Shown here piece after piece: positions 23,335 to 32,807 of a stretch of DNA of 64,000 nucleotides. Source of the DNA: Blasia pusilla (lineage: Eukaryota > Marchantiophyta > Marchantiopsida > Blasiales); NCBI GenBank assembly GCA_050084515.1, contig CM114273.1:9982001-10046000 (forward strand), read 5' to 3'. The number at the start of each line of letters is the position of its first letter. Position 1 is the first letter of the stretch. The notes under the pieces were generated by a model that saw nothing but the letters and a program-made list of their open reading frames with translations, was not told where the DNA came from and did not search any database. The position numbers and the translations under genes are program-made.

Positions 23335-24340
23335 TGTATGGCACTATCCGCCGGAGGACATTTGTGTGTTAGATCTCTTTGGTGGGATTAGCACTGGTTT
23401 GGCTGCAGAGTTGCAGGCCGGTATTCATGTGCGGAGATACGTGTATATGGAGCGAGATGAGACTGCCCAGAGAGTCTCATCCTGACATATTGGTCAGTTG
23501 ATGCGGAGATATCCTGAGTTGTTGCCGCCATCAGCTATTCGTGATTACCAGCGTGCTTTGCCGTCACATATTGCATTGTTGAGGGCGTAGGACCTTGAGA
23601 GGGTTGGTCCTGTGGATTTGGTGATTGCTGGATGGCCATGTCAGGGTCATACACATGCTGGTCGTGGTGAGGGATTACACGACCCTAGGTCTCGATTGTT
23701 TTGGGAGATGTTACGGGTGTTACGACATCTTCAGGTTCATCAGGCACGTGCTCTAGCTTACATTTTGAAGAATGTTCCATTGTTGGGTGACACTCGGACC
23801 CGGATGATGGCGAGTGTTCATGAGGTGCGGTCTTGGATTGGACCAGCGGTGTTGTTGGATGCAACATGAGTTGGCTCACAGGCACATCGCCCACGCTTGT
23901 GGTGGACAAACTTGTTGCCTAGGGAGGTTCTACGTCGAGCATATGATGCAAAGGCGGGATCCTTGCCTTACAAAGTGGATAGTATCTTGAATCTTGGCGA
24001 CTTTCTCGTGGTGAGGGTTATTGATCGGTCACCCATGGCAGTGGTGAATCGTGTGGGCCAGCCTAGGATGGCACTACCCACATTTGTGAGTTTTCCCTCG
24101 TCACATGCATACAGGGAAGGTGGTCTCGGGCTTGTATGGGATTCTTATGTGCGACAGTTGGTGGAGTCTAACGCTGATGAGAGAGAGCGTGCGATGGGAT
24201 TTGCTACTGGTGTGACAGCGGTTGCTCCATTTCTGAGGCTTCACGATGTGTTGGGTCAGGCCATGGACCTGAATTGTTTGACTTGGATTTTGAGTCTTGG
24301 TATGGCCGAGCAGCGTCGACTTCGGACTATGTCTGTGGAT
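23335..24340 (+). pseudogene. G: C5 cytosine DNA methyltransferase domain
   Basis: Motif I is CVLDLFGGISTGL (about 23368-23400). Motif IV is VIAGWPCQGHTHAGRG, with the catalytic Cys intact (about 23625-23660), followed by SRLFWEMLRVL. Motif VI reads LKNVPLLGD, so the catalytic Glu of ENV has become Lys (GAG to AAG). Motif VIII is QAHRPRLWWTN (about 23880) and a motif X-like LGQAMDLNCLTWIL is at about 24250. Two in-frame stops (about 23483 and 23588) and one near 23867 break it. The domain is in frame with the rest of pol, between protease and reverse transcriptase, so it would be made as part of the polyprotein. Methylation of the element's own cDNA or of the target locus is inferred, not shown. 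Confidence 0.9.
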
Positions 24341-24550
24341 CTTCCACCCATTGTAATGAGCTCGATGGCTACCGGGACGGTAGAGGCATCGGCTGGGAGC
24401 GAGGAGAGTAGTATTTTGCATCCTTGGAGTAAATGGGATGTAATGGTTGGGCGTGTAGAGTTGGTTGCTCATGGTGGTGGAGTAGTTATTTGCTCGGATG
24501 ATGGTGTAGCTAAGGGTGTACCATCTTGTGAGGGGGTTGCGTAGCAGCCA

Positions 24551-26045
24551 ATGGCATCGTCCTCTCCCTCTAGTGTGCCAGTGGAGGAGACTTGGGAGCC
24601 ATTACTTGGGCCCAAGCTTACGGAAAGTGAGAAACGACGCTTGACACAGTTCCTACGTGCTTATAGGAGTTGTTTTGCCTTTAGCATGAAGGAGTTGGGT
24701 TCTCTGGTTGGACCCGGTATACGGATTGATTTGGCTAGTGATACGCCAATCTTCCGTCGTCCCTACCGATATAGTGATATAGAGAGGGACCTGATTCAGA
24801 GTAGGACGTTGGACCTTTTGGAGGCTGGATTAGTGGAGTTGTCGTATGGAGAGTATGCATCAGCCACTGTCATGCCTGCTAAAAAGGATATGCATGGCAA
24901 CTACACGGATAGGCGGATGTGTGGAGATTACCGTCTTATCAATCGGCAAACCAAGGCTGATAGGTATGCTATGCCTACACCTGAGGAGATCTTTGATGTG
25001 GTGGGACAGGAAAAGATTTTCAGTACTTTGGATCTTCGGGCAAGATACCATCAATTGCCGATTCGGGAGAGTGACAAGGCCAAGACAACATTTTGGGGTG
25101 TCAACTCTCATGGCAAGGATTGTTTGTACCAGTGGAAATTCTTGCCCTTTGGGTTGAAGAATGCACCTGCCGAGTTTCAGAGAGTGATGGACAGGATCCT
25201 AGCAGGGTTGGATTTTGTTCGGTGTTATATTGATGATATCTTGGTGTTCAGTAACACAGTGGAGGAGCATCAGAGACATTTGCAGATGGTGTTTGAGCGG
25301 TTGAAAGCTCATGATCTACGTTTGCATCCAGGAAAGTGTAAGTTCTTCCATGAGGATTTTGAGTACTTGTGTCATGTGATCTATCCAAGTGGTTTGGGAG
25401 TTCAGCAAGCAAAGGTGGAGGCTATTGCACTTATTCCGCATCCAATAGATGTGAGTAGAGTTTGGGCATTCATGGGATTGGCGAACTACTATCGGAGGTA
25501 TGTGAAGGGATTTAGTGCTATGGCTAAGCCTTTGAACCAATTGCTGAAATCAGATCAAGAGTGGCACTGGGGAGATGATCAGGAGAGAGCTTTTGTGGAG
25601 CTTAAGGCCCAGTTGGTGGCGGCGCATATCTTGAGGAGACCTATCAGAGGGCGCCCATTTCAGTTACACACTGATTGGAGTAGGTTGGGACTTGGAGCGG
25701 TGTTGACACAACATGATGATGAGCACATGGAGTTTATGGTGGCCTATGCAAGTTGTTCGAATAATGCAGCGGAGTCGCGCTATAGTTCATATGAGGGAGA
25801 GTGCTTGGCAGTAGTGTGGGTTGTGGCACACTTTAGGTTTTACTTGTTTGGCACACGGTTTACCCTGGTTACTGATTACTAGCCGCTCAAGTGGTTGATG
25901 GAGTCTGACAAGCTTACAAAGAAGCTTGCACGGTGGGCTCTTATCTTACAGGAGTATGCCTTCCAGGTGGTACATAGACCTGGAGTTGCCAACCTTGATG
26001 CTGATGGGTTGAGTAGGAACCCATGTACTAGCCAAGAGGATACAA
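24551..26045 (+). pseudogene. G: reverse transcriptase and RNase H
   Basis: The frame is open for 443 codons from 24551 to a TAG at 25880. RT blocks are PIFRRPYRYSDIERDLIQSR, YASATVMPAKKDMHGN, RRMCGDYRLIN, FLPFGLKNAPAEFQRVMDR and the catalytic CYIDDILVFSNT (about 25225-25260). The thumb has WAFMGLANYYRRYVKGFS. RNase H shows HTDWSRLGLGAVLTQ, YSSYEGECLAVVWVV and FTLVTDY, and past the stop WLMESDKL and FQVVHRPGVANLDADGLSR. The stop replaces the His/Gln after the third Asp (usual DHQ/DYQ), consistent with CAG to TAG. Confidence 0.93.
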
Positions 26046-26179
26046 CTGGGGCTAGATGGCATGGCGAGGTTGATGAGGAGATGGTGCCAGGTTGGCATGC
26101 ATCCGCCTTTTTATGTTGGTTAGGGGTGGATTCTAGTATGGAGGACCACATGATATCTTACTCTAGTCAGAAGGTAGAT

Positions 26180-27490
26180 GGCCAGGCTTCAGATCCTAAG
26201 GTTGGAGATGGTGGTACGGATCAGCGTGATATTCATGATGATGCGTTGGTGTTGGAGTTCCTACAGACCAGTAGGGTGCCAGGCATAGTGAGTGCCAAGG
26301 AGCGAGACCGTGTTCTTCAACGTGCTAAGAGGTATCGATTGGAGGGAACACATATTCTCCGTGTGTGGGAGGATGGTAGAGTACGAGTAGTGCCGCTTTT
26401 GGCTCAGAGAGAGCGCATTGTGCGTCATGCCCATGAGGAGTTGGGACATTTTGGGGTAAAGCGTATGTATAGCTTACTCCTTGGTCAGTATTGGTGGCGT
26501 GGCATGCATACTCAGGTGCAATAGTTGGTGTCGTGTTGTATGGTTTGTGATCGGGTGAGGGCATCATTCAATGCCCCTACACCACAGTTACACCCCTTGC
26601 CTATTATGGGGTTGGGTTACCGTTGGAGTGTGGACTTTGCGGGACCGTTACCGGTGATTGTACGACATCATCGATATGTGTTGGTGATGGTGGAGCACTT
26701 CTCCAAGTGGATTGAGTTGGTGGCATTACCTGACAAGGCAAGTGAGGGAACGGCGTATGCGTTTCTTGATAGAGTGCTTAGTCATTTTGGTGCACCAGCT
26801 AAAGTGTTGACCGACCAGGGTACAGAGTTTCAGGGTGAGTTTCAGGTCTTGTGTGACAAGGCGTTGATTGATCATCGAACCACATCTCGAGATCATCCAG
26901 AGGCGGATGGTTTGGCTGAGCATGTGGTTCAGACGGTGAAGAGGGCATTGCGTAAGTATGGCCTATAGAAGGGGCATCTTGGAGACAGGAATATTCAGTT
27001 GCCATGGTTAGCCATGGGGTATAGGTTTAGTCGCCAAGCATCCTTGGCTTCCTTCTCACCTTATTTTATGTTATACGGCCGAGATCTAGACTTGCCAGCA
27101 GCAATTGGTCGGGAGTCTAGTGAGGTGGTGATCCTTGATGACCCAGAGATGTGGATGAGAGTGTGTTCTCAGCGGGCGGAGCTCTTTCGGAGAGTTTTGC
27201 CAACAGCCTTTGAGAATCTTGCCATTGCTCAACACAGGGATACGTTGCGGTATGCAACCATTCAGGGTGGAGGTTATCGACCATCGATTCGTAGGTTCCA
27301 TGTGGGGGACTATGTCTATTTGCAGCAGATTGCACCGACAACGTTGGATATGACGGTAGGCCGCACTATTTTACGAGTGCGCGAGGTGTTAGCTTTTGGA
27401 GTTCTTATGTTGGAGGGTCGTGATGGAGTTGTTGGGAAGGACCATGTGCGTAATTTTGCGCCATGTCATCTTCCAAATGTGGATGGTATT
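26180..27490 (+). pseudogene. G: integrase
   Basis: The zinc region is HAHEELGHFG with CCMVCDRV (HHCC). The catalytic core is WSVDFAGPLP (Asp 1), GAPAKVLTDQGTEFQGE (Asp 2) and EADGLAEHVVQTVKRAL (Glu). The C-terminal part is SLASFSPYFMLYGRD and FHVGDYVYLQQIAP. Stops at about 26521 and 26966 separate the three parts. The integrase belongs to the Ty3/gypsy DDE family. The element does not encode a tyrosine recombinase, which matters for the split repeats. Confidence 0.9.
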
Positions 27491-27519
27491 TTTGACCCAA
27501 GCTTAGCCATGATACGTGC

Positions 27520-27670
27520 TAGCTTGAGGTGCATGTTGTGTGGATCTGCTGGTAACGCAACCCGTATGTTGGTGTGTGATCGGTGTTCTAGGGGTTGGCA
27601 CATTATGTGTTTGACTCCACGTACGGATGTTGTTCCTACTGGACGGTGGGTTTGTCCTCGATGTACTTAG
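27520..27670 (+). pseudogene. G: C-terminal PHD finger
   Basis: The Cys4-His-Cys3 arrangement is complete: CMLC, VCDRC, WHIMC and WVCPRC, followed directly by a TAG stop. It is in the same frame as the integrase tail, so it ends the polyprotein. The corresponding domain in M keeps all zinc ligands too, which suggests that the finger was under selection while the family was active. Confidence 0.88.
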
Positions 27671-27843
27671 GAGAGGTAGATGACTTGATCTTTGCATGAT
27701 ATGGATTACAGATGTGCGACTAACGATGGGGCAACCTAGCACCCGGCCTTCTGATTCGTGCACCCAAGAAGGTGTATAGCATGTAGTAGATGTATAGGGC
27801 TCCTGGGAGTTAGAGGGACCTAACCGCTAGTTAGGGGGGCGAG

Positions 27844-28424
27844 TTGTGGTACACTTGTGTTTGTGGATGCTCTCGTCTATGTTATGTATGTATGTGAGTA
27901 TGGTATATCAGCGATGTATGTTGTATGACGATGTGGATTCGCACGACAGCTGTCATGACTATACGGATTATGTCGTAGAGTATAGTGTGCTAGTAGAGGC
28001 CATACCTTATGTAGGGCCGCAGTGTCTAGGTAGAGATGCGATTTCATACATAGGGTTGGGGGTTACTCAGTTGAGGGTGACTTTTCCAGTAGGGCCCGCT
28101 CTTAGGTTGGAGGATATAAGATGGAGTGCACTCAAAGAACAGTCAGTTCTGTGAGTTGAGTCTGTTGCGTTGGGAGTTAGCCTTGGTAGTGAGTAGAGCT
28201 CTTGGTTATGGTGTTTCCTGCAAGCTTCGACCTAGATTCTCCCATCGTGGAGTGGGTTTGGCTCGATTGCATGTGATTCTATACGTGTTTTATGACAGTA
28301 GGTCTTTCACGGATTTCAATTGTGGTACACTTGTGTTTGTGGATGCTCTTGTCTATGTTATGTATGTATGTGAGTATGTTATGTCAGCGATGTATGTTGT
28401 ATGTCGATGTGGATTCGCATGACA
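27844..28424 (+). repeat. G 3' terminal repeats B1-A2-B2
   Basis: A purine-rich tract (TTAGGGGGGCGAG, ending 27843) is followed by B1 (27844-27948, ending CACGACA). A GC dinucleotide follows (27949-27950), then A2 (27951-28318, starting TGTCATGAC), then B2 (28319-28424, ending CATGACA). B1 and B2 are near-identical 105-106 bp copies starting TTGTGGTACACTTG. A2 plus B2 is 474 bp, exactly the length of the solo LTR at 63087-63560. Confidence 0.9.
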
Positions 28425-28428
28425 GCCG

Positions 28429-28997
28429 CTGCCGCTGGGCGACTGGTTTAGGGTTCGAACGATTTAACCCTAAAAATCGCCTAGCAATGGCAGTTTTGCA
28501 AGATTGACCATAACTTTTTGCTCACAACTTTAAATTGCGCACTATTTGTTGCACAGCGTGCACAGCTTTACAATCTAAAATAGCATTAAAAAATATTTAT
28601 AATTGAATATTTGAGTAAAAACTGATGGGGACTGTCGTAAAGCCCAATAACTCTTTCTCCTACATAAAATTTGGCAGCGCTTCCGTACTGATTTCTCCCA
28701 ATGAAAATGTAAAGCCTATAAAAATACAAATCAGCAAGCTACATGGTGCTCTTGAGAGCACCGGCATGGGGCAACCCGCCCCCATAAACAATCCCTATCA
28801 AAAATTGGGCAGCGCTTCCGCGCACCACTCTTCCACACGAAAAATCGGCAAATGCAAAGAACAATCAAAGCAGCCCTTGCTCCGGTGAGCACTCCCATGA
28901 GCCGCTAAATGCGAAACACAGTCCCCAACCTGCAAAAATAGTGAGTGACTAGCGAGCTCCCCCATGAAGCTCTATAATTCTCTCATTCTCTTTTTGT
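28429..28997 (-). other. M untranslated leader, right part
   Basis: This is non-coding on both strands as far as I can see. It holds two copies of a GGCAGCGCTTCCG block (28673 and 28807) that also occurs in the G leader on the sense strand. It directly follows A1 of M without any copy of segment B between. Confidence 0.6.
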
Positions 28998-29507
28998 AAA
29001 GTAAGATCCAATCTCTCTCTACACCATCTCACACCATAACTCTCAAAGGTGTGCACTCTCTCTCACGTCAAACCAAACCCGCTCTCCTAATAAGAGGCTT
29101 GGGTTACACTCACAAGGCAAGGGACCATAGCTCCGCCGCCTTATGCCAAGAGGTACAACAAAGAGAGAATGAGTTCTCAAGCTCTCTCCTTGAGGTATGC
29201 CCCCTTCCCTCTCCCAAGCCCTCTCAACGGTAACCTATGCTCGTAAGTCACCTCCTTGGCTCTTGAACTGCTGTAGTGGATCAAGGGCTACTTCCCAAAG
29301 TGGAAAGTCAATTATCTCCAATATGGAAACTTACTCAAAATAGTAAGTTTCTCTATATGGCTCCAAATGAGCCGAAACAAAGGGAAAACCTGTGCTCTCA
29401 GGTTTCCCGGGGCCTCAACAGGTCATCCTCAACCTCCTAGGCCTGTCCTCCACTACTCGTGCAGACGCTCTGGTAGATCCCATCAATCTATCCTACCAGT
29501 CGTGACA
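28998..29507 (-). repeat. M terminal repeat segment A1
   Basis: This 510-bp copy of the A segment forms the 5' end of M (minus strand). It matches 8240-8750. At its inner border the match ends after AAAGTAAG. The B segment that follows A2 at that point is absent here. Confidence 0.88.
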
Positions 29508-30088
29508 CTATGCACCACCTGGAAGTCATACTCTTGCAACAAAAGAGCCCACCTCGCAAGCTTCCTTGTAACCTTGTTGGACTCCATCAACCACTTAAGT
29601 GGTTGATGATCAGTAGTGATAGTAAAGGGATTGCCGAATAAATAACACGTGAAATGTCTGACAGTCCACACTGCAGCCAAGCACTCATCCTCATACAAGT
29701 TATACTTTGCCTCTGCAGCATTGTTCCAGCGACTAGCGTAAGCCACCACGAACTCTCTACCATCATCATCATGTTGGGTGAGCAAGGCTCCAAGCCCCAA
29801 CATACTCCAATCGGTATGAAATTGGAAAGGACACCCCTTGATTGGTCTCCTCATATGGGCACGGATGTTACTGTGTCCTTGAGCAGTTGAAATGCTCTCT
29901 CCTGCTCATTCCCCCATTGCCACTCCTGATACACCTTGGTCAGCAAGGTTAGCGGATTCGCAATCGAACCGAAACCCTTGACGTATCGTCAATAGAAGTT
30001 CGCCAATCCCATGAATGCATGAACTCGACTGACATCTATATGCCCCAAAATGCCATTTTCTCCTTGTCCTCCCATCTGATAGGCAGTT
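29508..30088 (-). pseudogene. Gypsy H: RNase H and RT remnant
   Basis: On the minus strand from 29854 downwards: HTDWSMLGLGALLTQ, DECLAAVWTV, TTDHQPLKWLME and YDFQVVH, where M cuts in. Upstream (29900-30088) the reverse transcriptase is represented by two pieces. A deletion of about 340 bp, judged against M, joins sequence near 30045 and removes the YIDD region. H ends at 30088 where MULE-3 begins. Confidence 0.85.
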
Positions 30089-31177
30089 GGGGGCTGGTAT
30101 TCTGGCAGGAGAGAGTAAGAGAGGAGAGGAAGAGAGGAAGAGAGGAGAGTCTCTCTTCAAAAAAAAAAGGGCCAAATCCGCCTCCTCTCTTCAAAACTTT
30201 TTGACATATTTGAAATTTTTGTTTGCTTTTAAATTCATGAAATCTGTAGAAGAGAGTAGGTAGTGGTCCACATTTGGCCCTAAAAAAACCTCCTTTTTCC
30301 TGGGGGCAAAAAAAAAGTATACATCATAAGACCACTACAAACATTTTTCCATCACTCTCCATGTGAGCCTAAGTTTCTTAACATTACCTGTCTCGGTCTA
30401 CAAAAAGCAGTGCCCATGGGTATTTTTGTTGGAGGACCACCCGGATGCCAACCTCTCTTTTTGCAGGGATTGTTGCCTGCATCATGGCCTCCCCTGAATT
30501 GCCCCATAACCAACTTTCTGTTGGTTATGAATGGTGTCTGCTCAAGACCAAATTTGTGAAATGTGAACACATAAGAGCATAATTGAACCAAAAGATTGTT
30601 AGCTGTTTGGAGTAAAGAGGAATTGATGTCCCTTCATTCAGATCCTAAGGCTGAGAAATCGAGAAGCAGCACCCTTCCCAACCTGTAAGAAAGCTCACCA
30701 TAAGAAAGGAAAGATTTTTAGAAGTGATTTTCTTCCACCCTGCACCCACGACGATCTAACAGGTTGGGAATCCGAAATGGCAATCCGACAGGTAGAAGGA
30801 AACCTGCACATCTTAGACAAGAAAAGAAGCCTACAATTGGTTTGACGAATGTAGGGGAACGAGCCAAACGTTAAGAAGCCCGCCACAATGCGTCAGAAGT
30901 TGGTCTCACAGGGAAAGAGTCCAATCACTCAAGCAGTCAACCTGTCAGAATCCGACAGCTTGCATGGAAATGGTTAAAAAGTTGCAGTGGGCAAAAAGCA
31001 AAAAGTTGCAACCCGTCGGAATCATACGGGTTGCAGAATTGTAATTCTAAGTAGCTAAAAGAACACAATCCACAAGTCCAACAAAATATTCCAGCAAACT
31101 TTTACAAACACCATTATGGGTTGAAAAAATCTCGTCCTTTATTACCTCCGAAGGAACCTCGGAAATGTACATTTGAC

Positions 31178-31498
31178 CTAGTCTATGATTTCTTCAGCCT
31201 CGTCATCTACAAATTTACTCCTAACTCTCCTCGGTGACAGTACAAAAGGAATATCCCGGGATACAAGTGGCTCCTTTGGCCGATTGTAGACGGGGATAAA
31301 AAATGTTGGCGAATTTGAGAGCCTTGGCCCCCCCCTAGGTACGCCATAACGGTCCCATGTAACCTGATTTGAGTCCCACCGCCTTCCTCGGCAATATACC
31401 TTGTACGCTCTCCAATGTGACACCCATCTAGTATCAATATGTGCTCCGTCCTTGGTAATACCATGATGGCAATCGCACAGGTAGTAGGAATCCAACAC
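31178..31498 (-). pseudogene. MULE-3: 3' accessory reading frame, 106 codons
   Basis: This frame is open in all three copies (also 43378-43698; altered end in 61701-62045). It encodes YYLCDCHHGITKDGAHIDT and ends with RVRSKFVDDEAEEIID. That tail resembles the last exon of gene A (WSRDLFDDEAKDFIE in MULE-2), and the sequence downstream of both is also similar. It therefore looks like part of a tandem duplication of the 3' end of gene A with a different upstream exon. I do not recognise a function. Confidence 0.5.
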
Positions 31499-31859
31499 GT
31501 CTGAGAGAAGAAAAGAAGCCTACGCCTGCCTTTATGAGTTGAGGGGAAGGAACCAAGGGAAGAAGCCCGCCAAACTGCCTCTTAAGTTGGACCAACAGGG
31601 AAAGAGTCCGATCAGGCAACGTGTCGGAATCCGACAGGTTACCTGGAAGTGGTAAAAAGGTAATGTCGTCAAAAAGTGAAAAGTTGCAAGCAGGAGAAAT
31701 CCGACGGGTTGCAAAATAGAAGTCTGCGGAGTACATAGACGATCACATTCGAAAAGACATAAAAAATGTTCAGCAAAATTTTACAAGCACCACCATCGTT
31801 CGAAAAAATCTTCTCCTTTATATCATCCGAAAAAGCTTGAACAGACATTTGATCTATTC

Positions 31860-32396
31860 TATGAAATCTTTTGCCTCATCATCAAAAAACTCCCTACTCC
31901 AAACGCGGCAGTCAAGCTGGGTCGTTGAGTTCTTTGAACTCACTCGTCATCGTCCGAGAGCTCTTGCAAAATTACTTTCGGCCTTGCCCTCCCGATTTTC
32001 AGAATCGTTGGAAGTGACGATGGAGTCACTACCAATGGTGGGTCCGAACCGAGCTCGGCCGTAGAGAGTTGTACGCCCCAACGAGCCTTCAGATTCGCCT
32101 TTGCCTCCTTGCAAAGGTCAAACAGTTCCTGCCTTCCCTCGAGGCAGAGAATGCTCTTGCCACTCTGCCAGGCGCCTTTCATACTTGCCCCTGAAAGTCC
32201 CACTAAGTCGAACACCAAGTCACCCGGCCTTGAGCAGAGCTCGATGAGCGTTTGCATCAGGGCTGGCGATTTTTCCCTTCCTCCAAGAAGTGGGGTACTG
32301 TCTTGCATGTAAATTCCCGGGGGGGAATTGTACAAACTATCTAAGCTGTACCCATCTGAGCATGGATCCACAGGATCCTGAATCTTGAACACCTGG
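31860..32396 (-). pseudogene. MULE-3: gene A exons 4-5, methyltransferase motif I region
   Basis: The frame 32392 to 31940 encodes FKIQDPVDPC, then KSPALMQTLIELCSRPGDLVFDL in two overlapping blocks, LSGASMKGAWQSGKSILCLEG, and ends QELSDDDE. This is the cleanest copy of the region: no stop. The start of exon 4 lies across the MULE-1 insertion at 44697-44743, and removing MULE-1 plus one AAATTGTGC copy rejoins the two parts in frame. Confidence 0.85.
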
Positions 32397-32405
32397 AAAT
32401 TGTGC
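32397..32405. repeat. Left target-site duplication of MULE-1 (AAATTGTGC)
   Basis: The nine bases AAATTGTGC precede the GAGGTGCGG terminus and recur at 44697-44705 right after the CCAGCCCCC terminus. Nine to eleven bases is the usual duplication length of Mutator-like elements. Confidence 0.92.
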
Positions 32406-32520
32406 GAGGTGCGGTAAGAGGAGAGGAAAGGAGGAAGAGAGGAGAGAGGAGAGAGGAAACTACCTTCAACCGAAATAGATACTTTTTTTGAAGAGAGTTT
32501 CCGTTGGGTTGAAGAGAGGA
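32406..32520 (+). repeat. MULE-1 left terminus and GA-rich subterminal repeat
   Basis: GAGGTGCGGTAAGAGG is followed by AGAGAGG-type repeats and AACTACCTTCAACCGAAATAG. The same terminus begins MULE-2 at 50492 and (as GAGGTGCTG) MULE-4 at 49941. Imperfect inverted similarity to the right terminus covers GxGGxxxGGTA and the GTAAGAG(AG)GAGAGGAAGAG part. Confidence 0.85.
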
Positions 32521-32807
32521 AACTTTTTGTGTGAATTTTTTTGCACTTTTGTGTTCATTTATTAAACAATCCCACAGTTTTTTTTTCCTCTTCCATATTT
32601 TGGCAACCCCTGTGAGTCCGACGAGTTGCAAATTGCACAAAATTTAGAAAACTGAAAAATCACTGGAATCATAAGTGTGGAACCAATCACTTTTTCCATC
32701 CAAGGTCTGGAAAAAATCTATCATTTGCCCCGGGCTGAATAGAGTTCAAGCTCAAAGTGAAGGTTGAGGAAAAATAAAAGTACAATCTTAAACCTCATTT
32801 TGCATCC

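Larger units (their letters stand above)
17396..28424 (+). mobile_element. Gypsy element G with DNA methyltransferase and PHD finger
   Basis: This is a complete-ended Ty3/gypsy element of about 11.0 kb on the plus strand, inserted in the leader of M with a GCCG duplication. Gene order is gag (20473-22320), protease (22610-23200), C5 methyltransferase (23335-24340), reverse transcriptase and RNase H (24551-26040), integrase (26400-27490), PHD finger (27520-27670). Terminal repeats are split: A1 17396-17762, B1 27844-27948, A2 27951-28318, B2 28319-28424. It has fewer lesions than M, and the reverse transcriptase frame is open for 443 codons. Confidence 0.9.
8112..29507 (-). mobile_element. Gypsy element M with DNA methyltransferase and PHD finger
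   Basis: This complete-ended Ty3/gypsy element lies on the minus strand, flanked by the 4-bp duplication CTAT (8108-8111 and 29508-29511), and is inserted in H. Its own sequence is about 10.4 kb once the nested element G (17396-28424) is removed. Gene order from 5' (right) to 3' (left) is gag, protease, C5 methyltransferase, reverse transcriptase, RNase H, integrase, PHD finger. Terminal repeats are split: A1 at 28998-29507, then on the other end B1 (8753-8880), A2 (8240-8750) and B2 (8112-8239). Coding parts have stops and frameshifts. Confidence 0.88.
30089..32405 (-). mobile_element. MULE-3, right-end part (inverted copy)
   Basis: The element terminus GGGGGCTGGTATT at 30089 is the reverse complement of the right ends of MULE-1 and MULE-2 (which end CCAGCCCCC and CCAACCCCC). 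It is followed by the same GA-rich run and the 3' non-coding and tail sequences of gene A, in minus orientation. MULE-1 interrupts it at 32405/32406. It continues at 44697-45777. Confidence 0.85.

Noticed and set aside
23335-24340. Host DNA methyltransferase gene
   Set aside because: It lies in frame and in register between protease and reverse transcriptase, and the same arrangement is found in M at another locus, so it belongs to the retrotransposon.
28437-28997. tRNA or other structured RNA gene near the GGTTCGAAC-like word at 28451
   Set aside because: A short T-arm-like word is present, but no clover-leaf could be built around it.
31434-31736. Alternative frame with LILDGCHI and AEEGGG words in the MULE 3' region
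   Set aside because: The competing frame ending in DDEAxEIID is open in the same copies and matches the gene A tail, so I preferred it. The choice is not certain.
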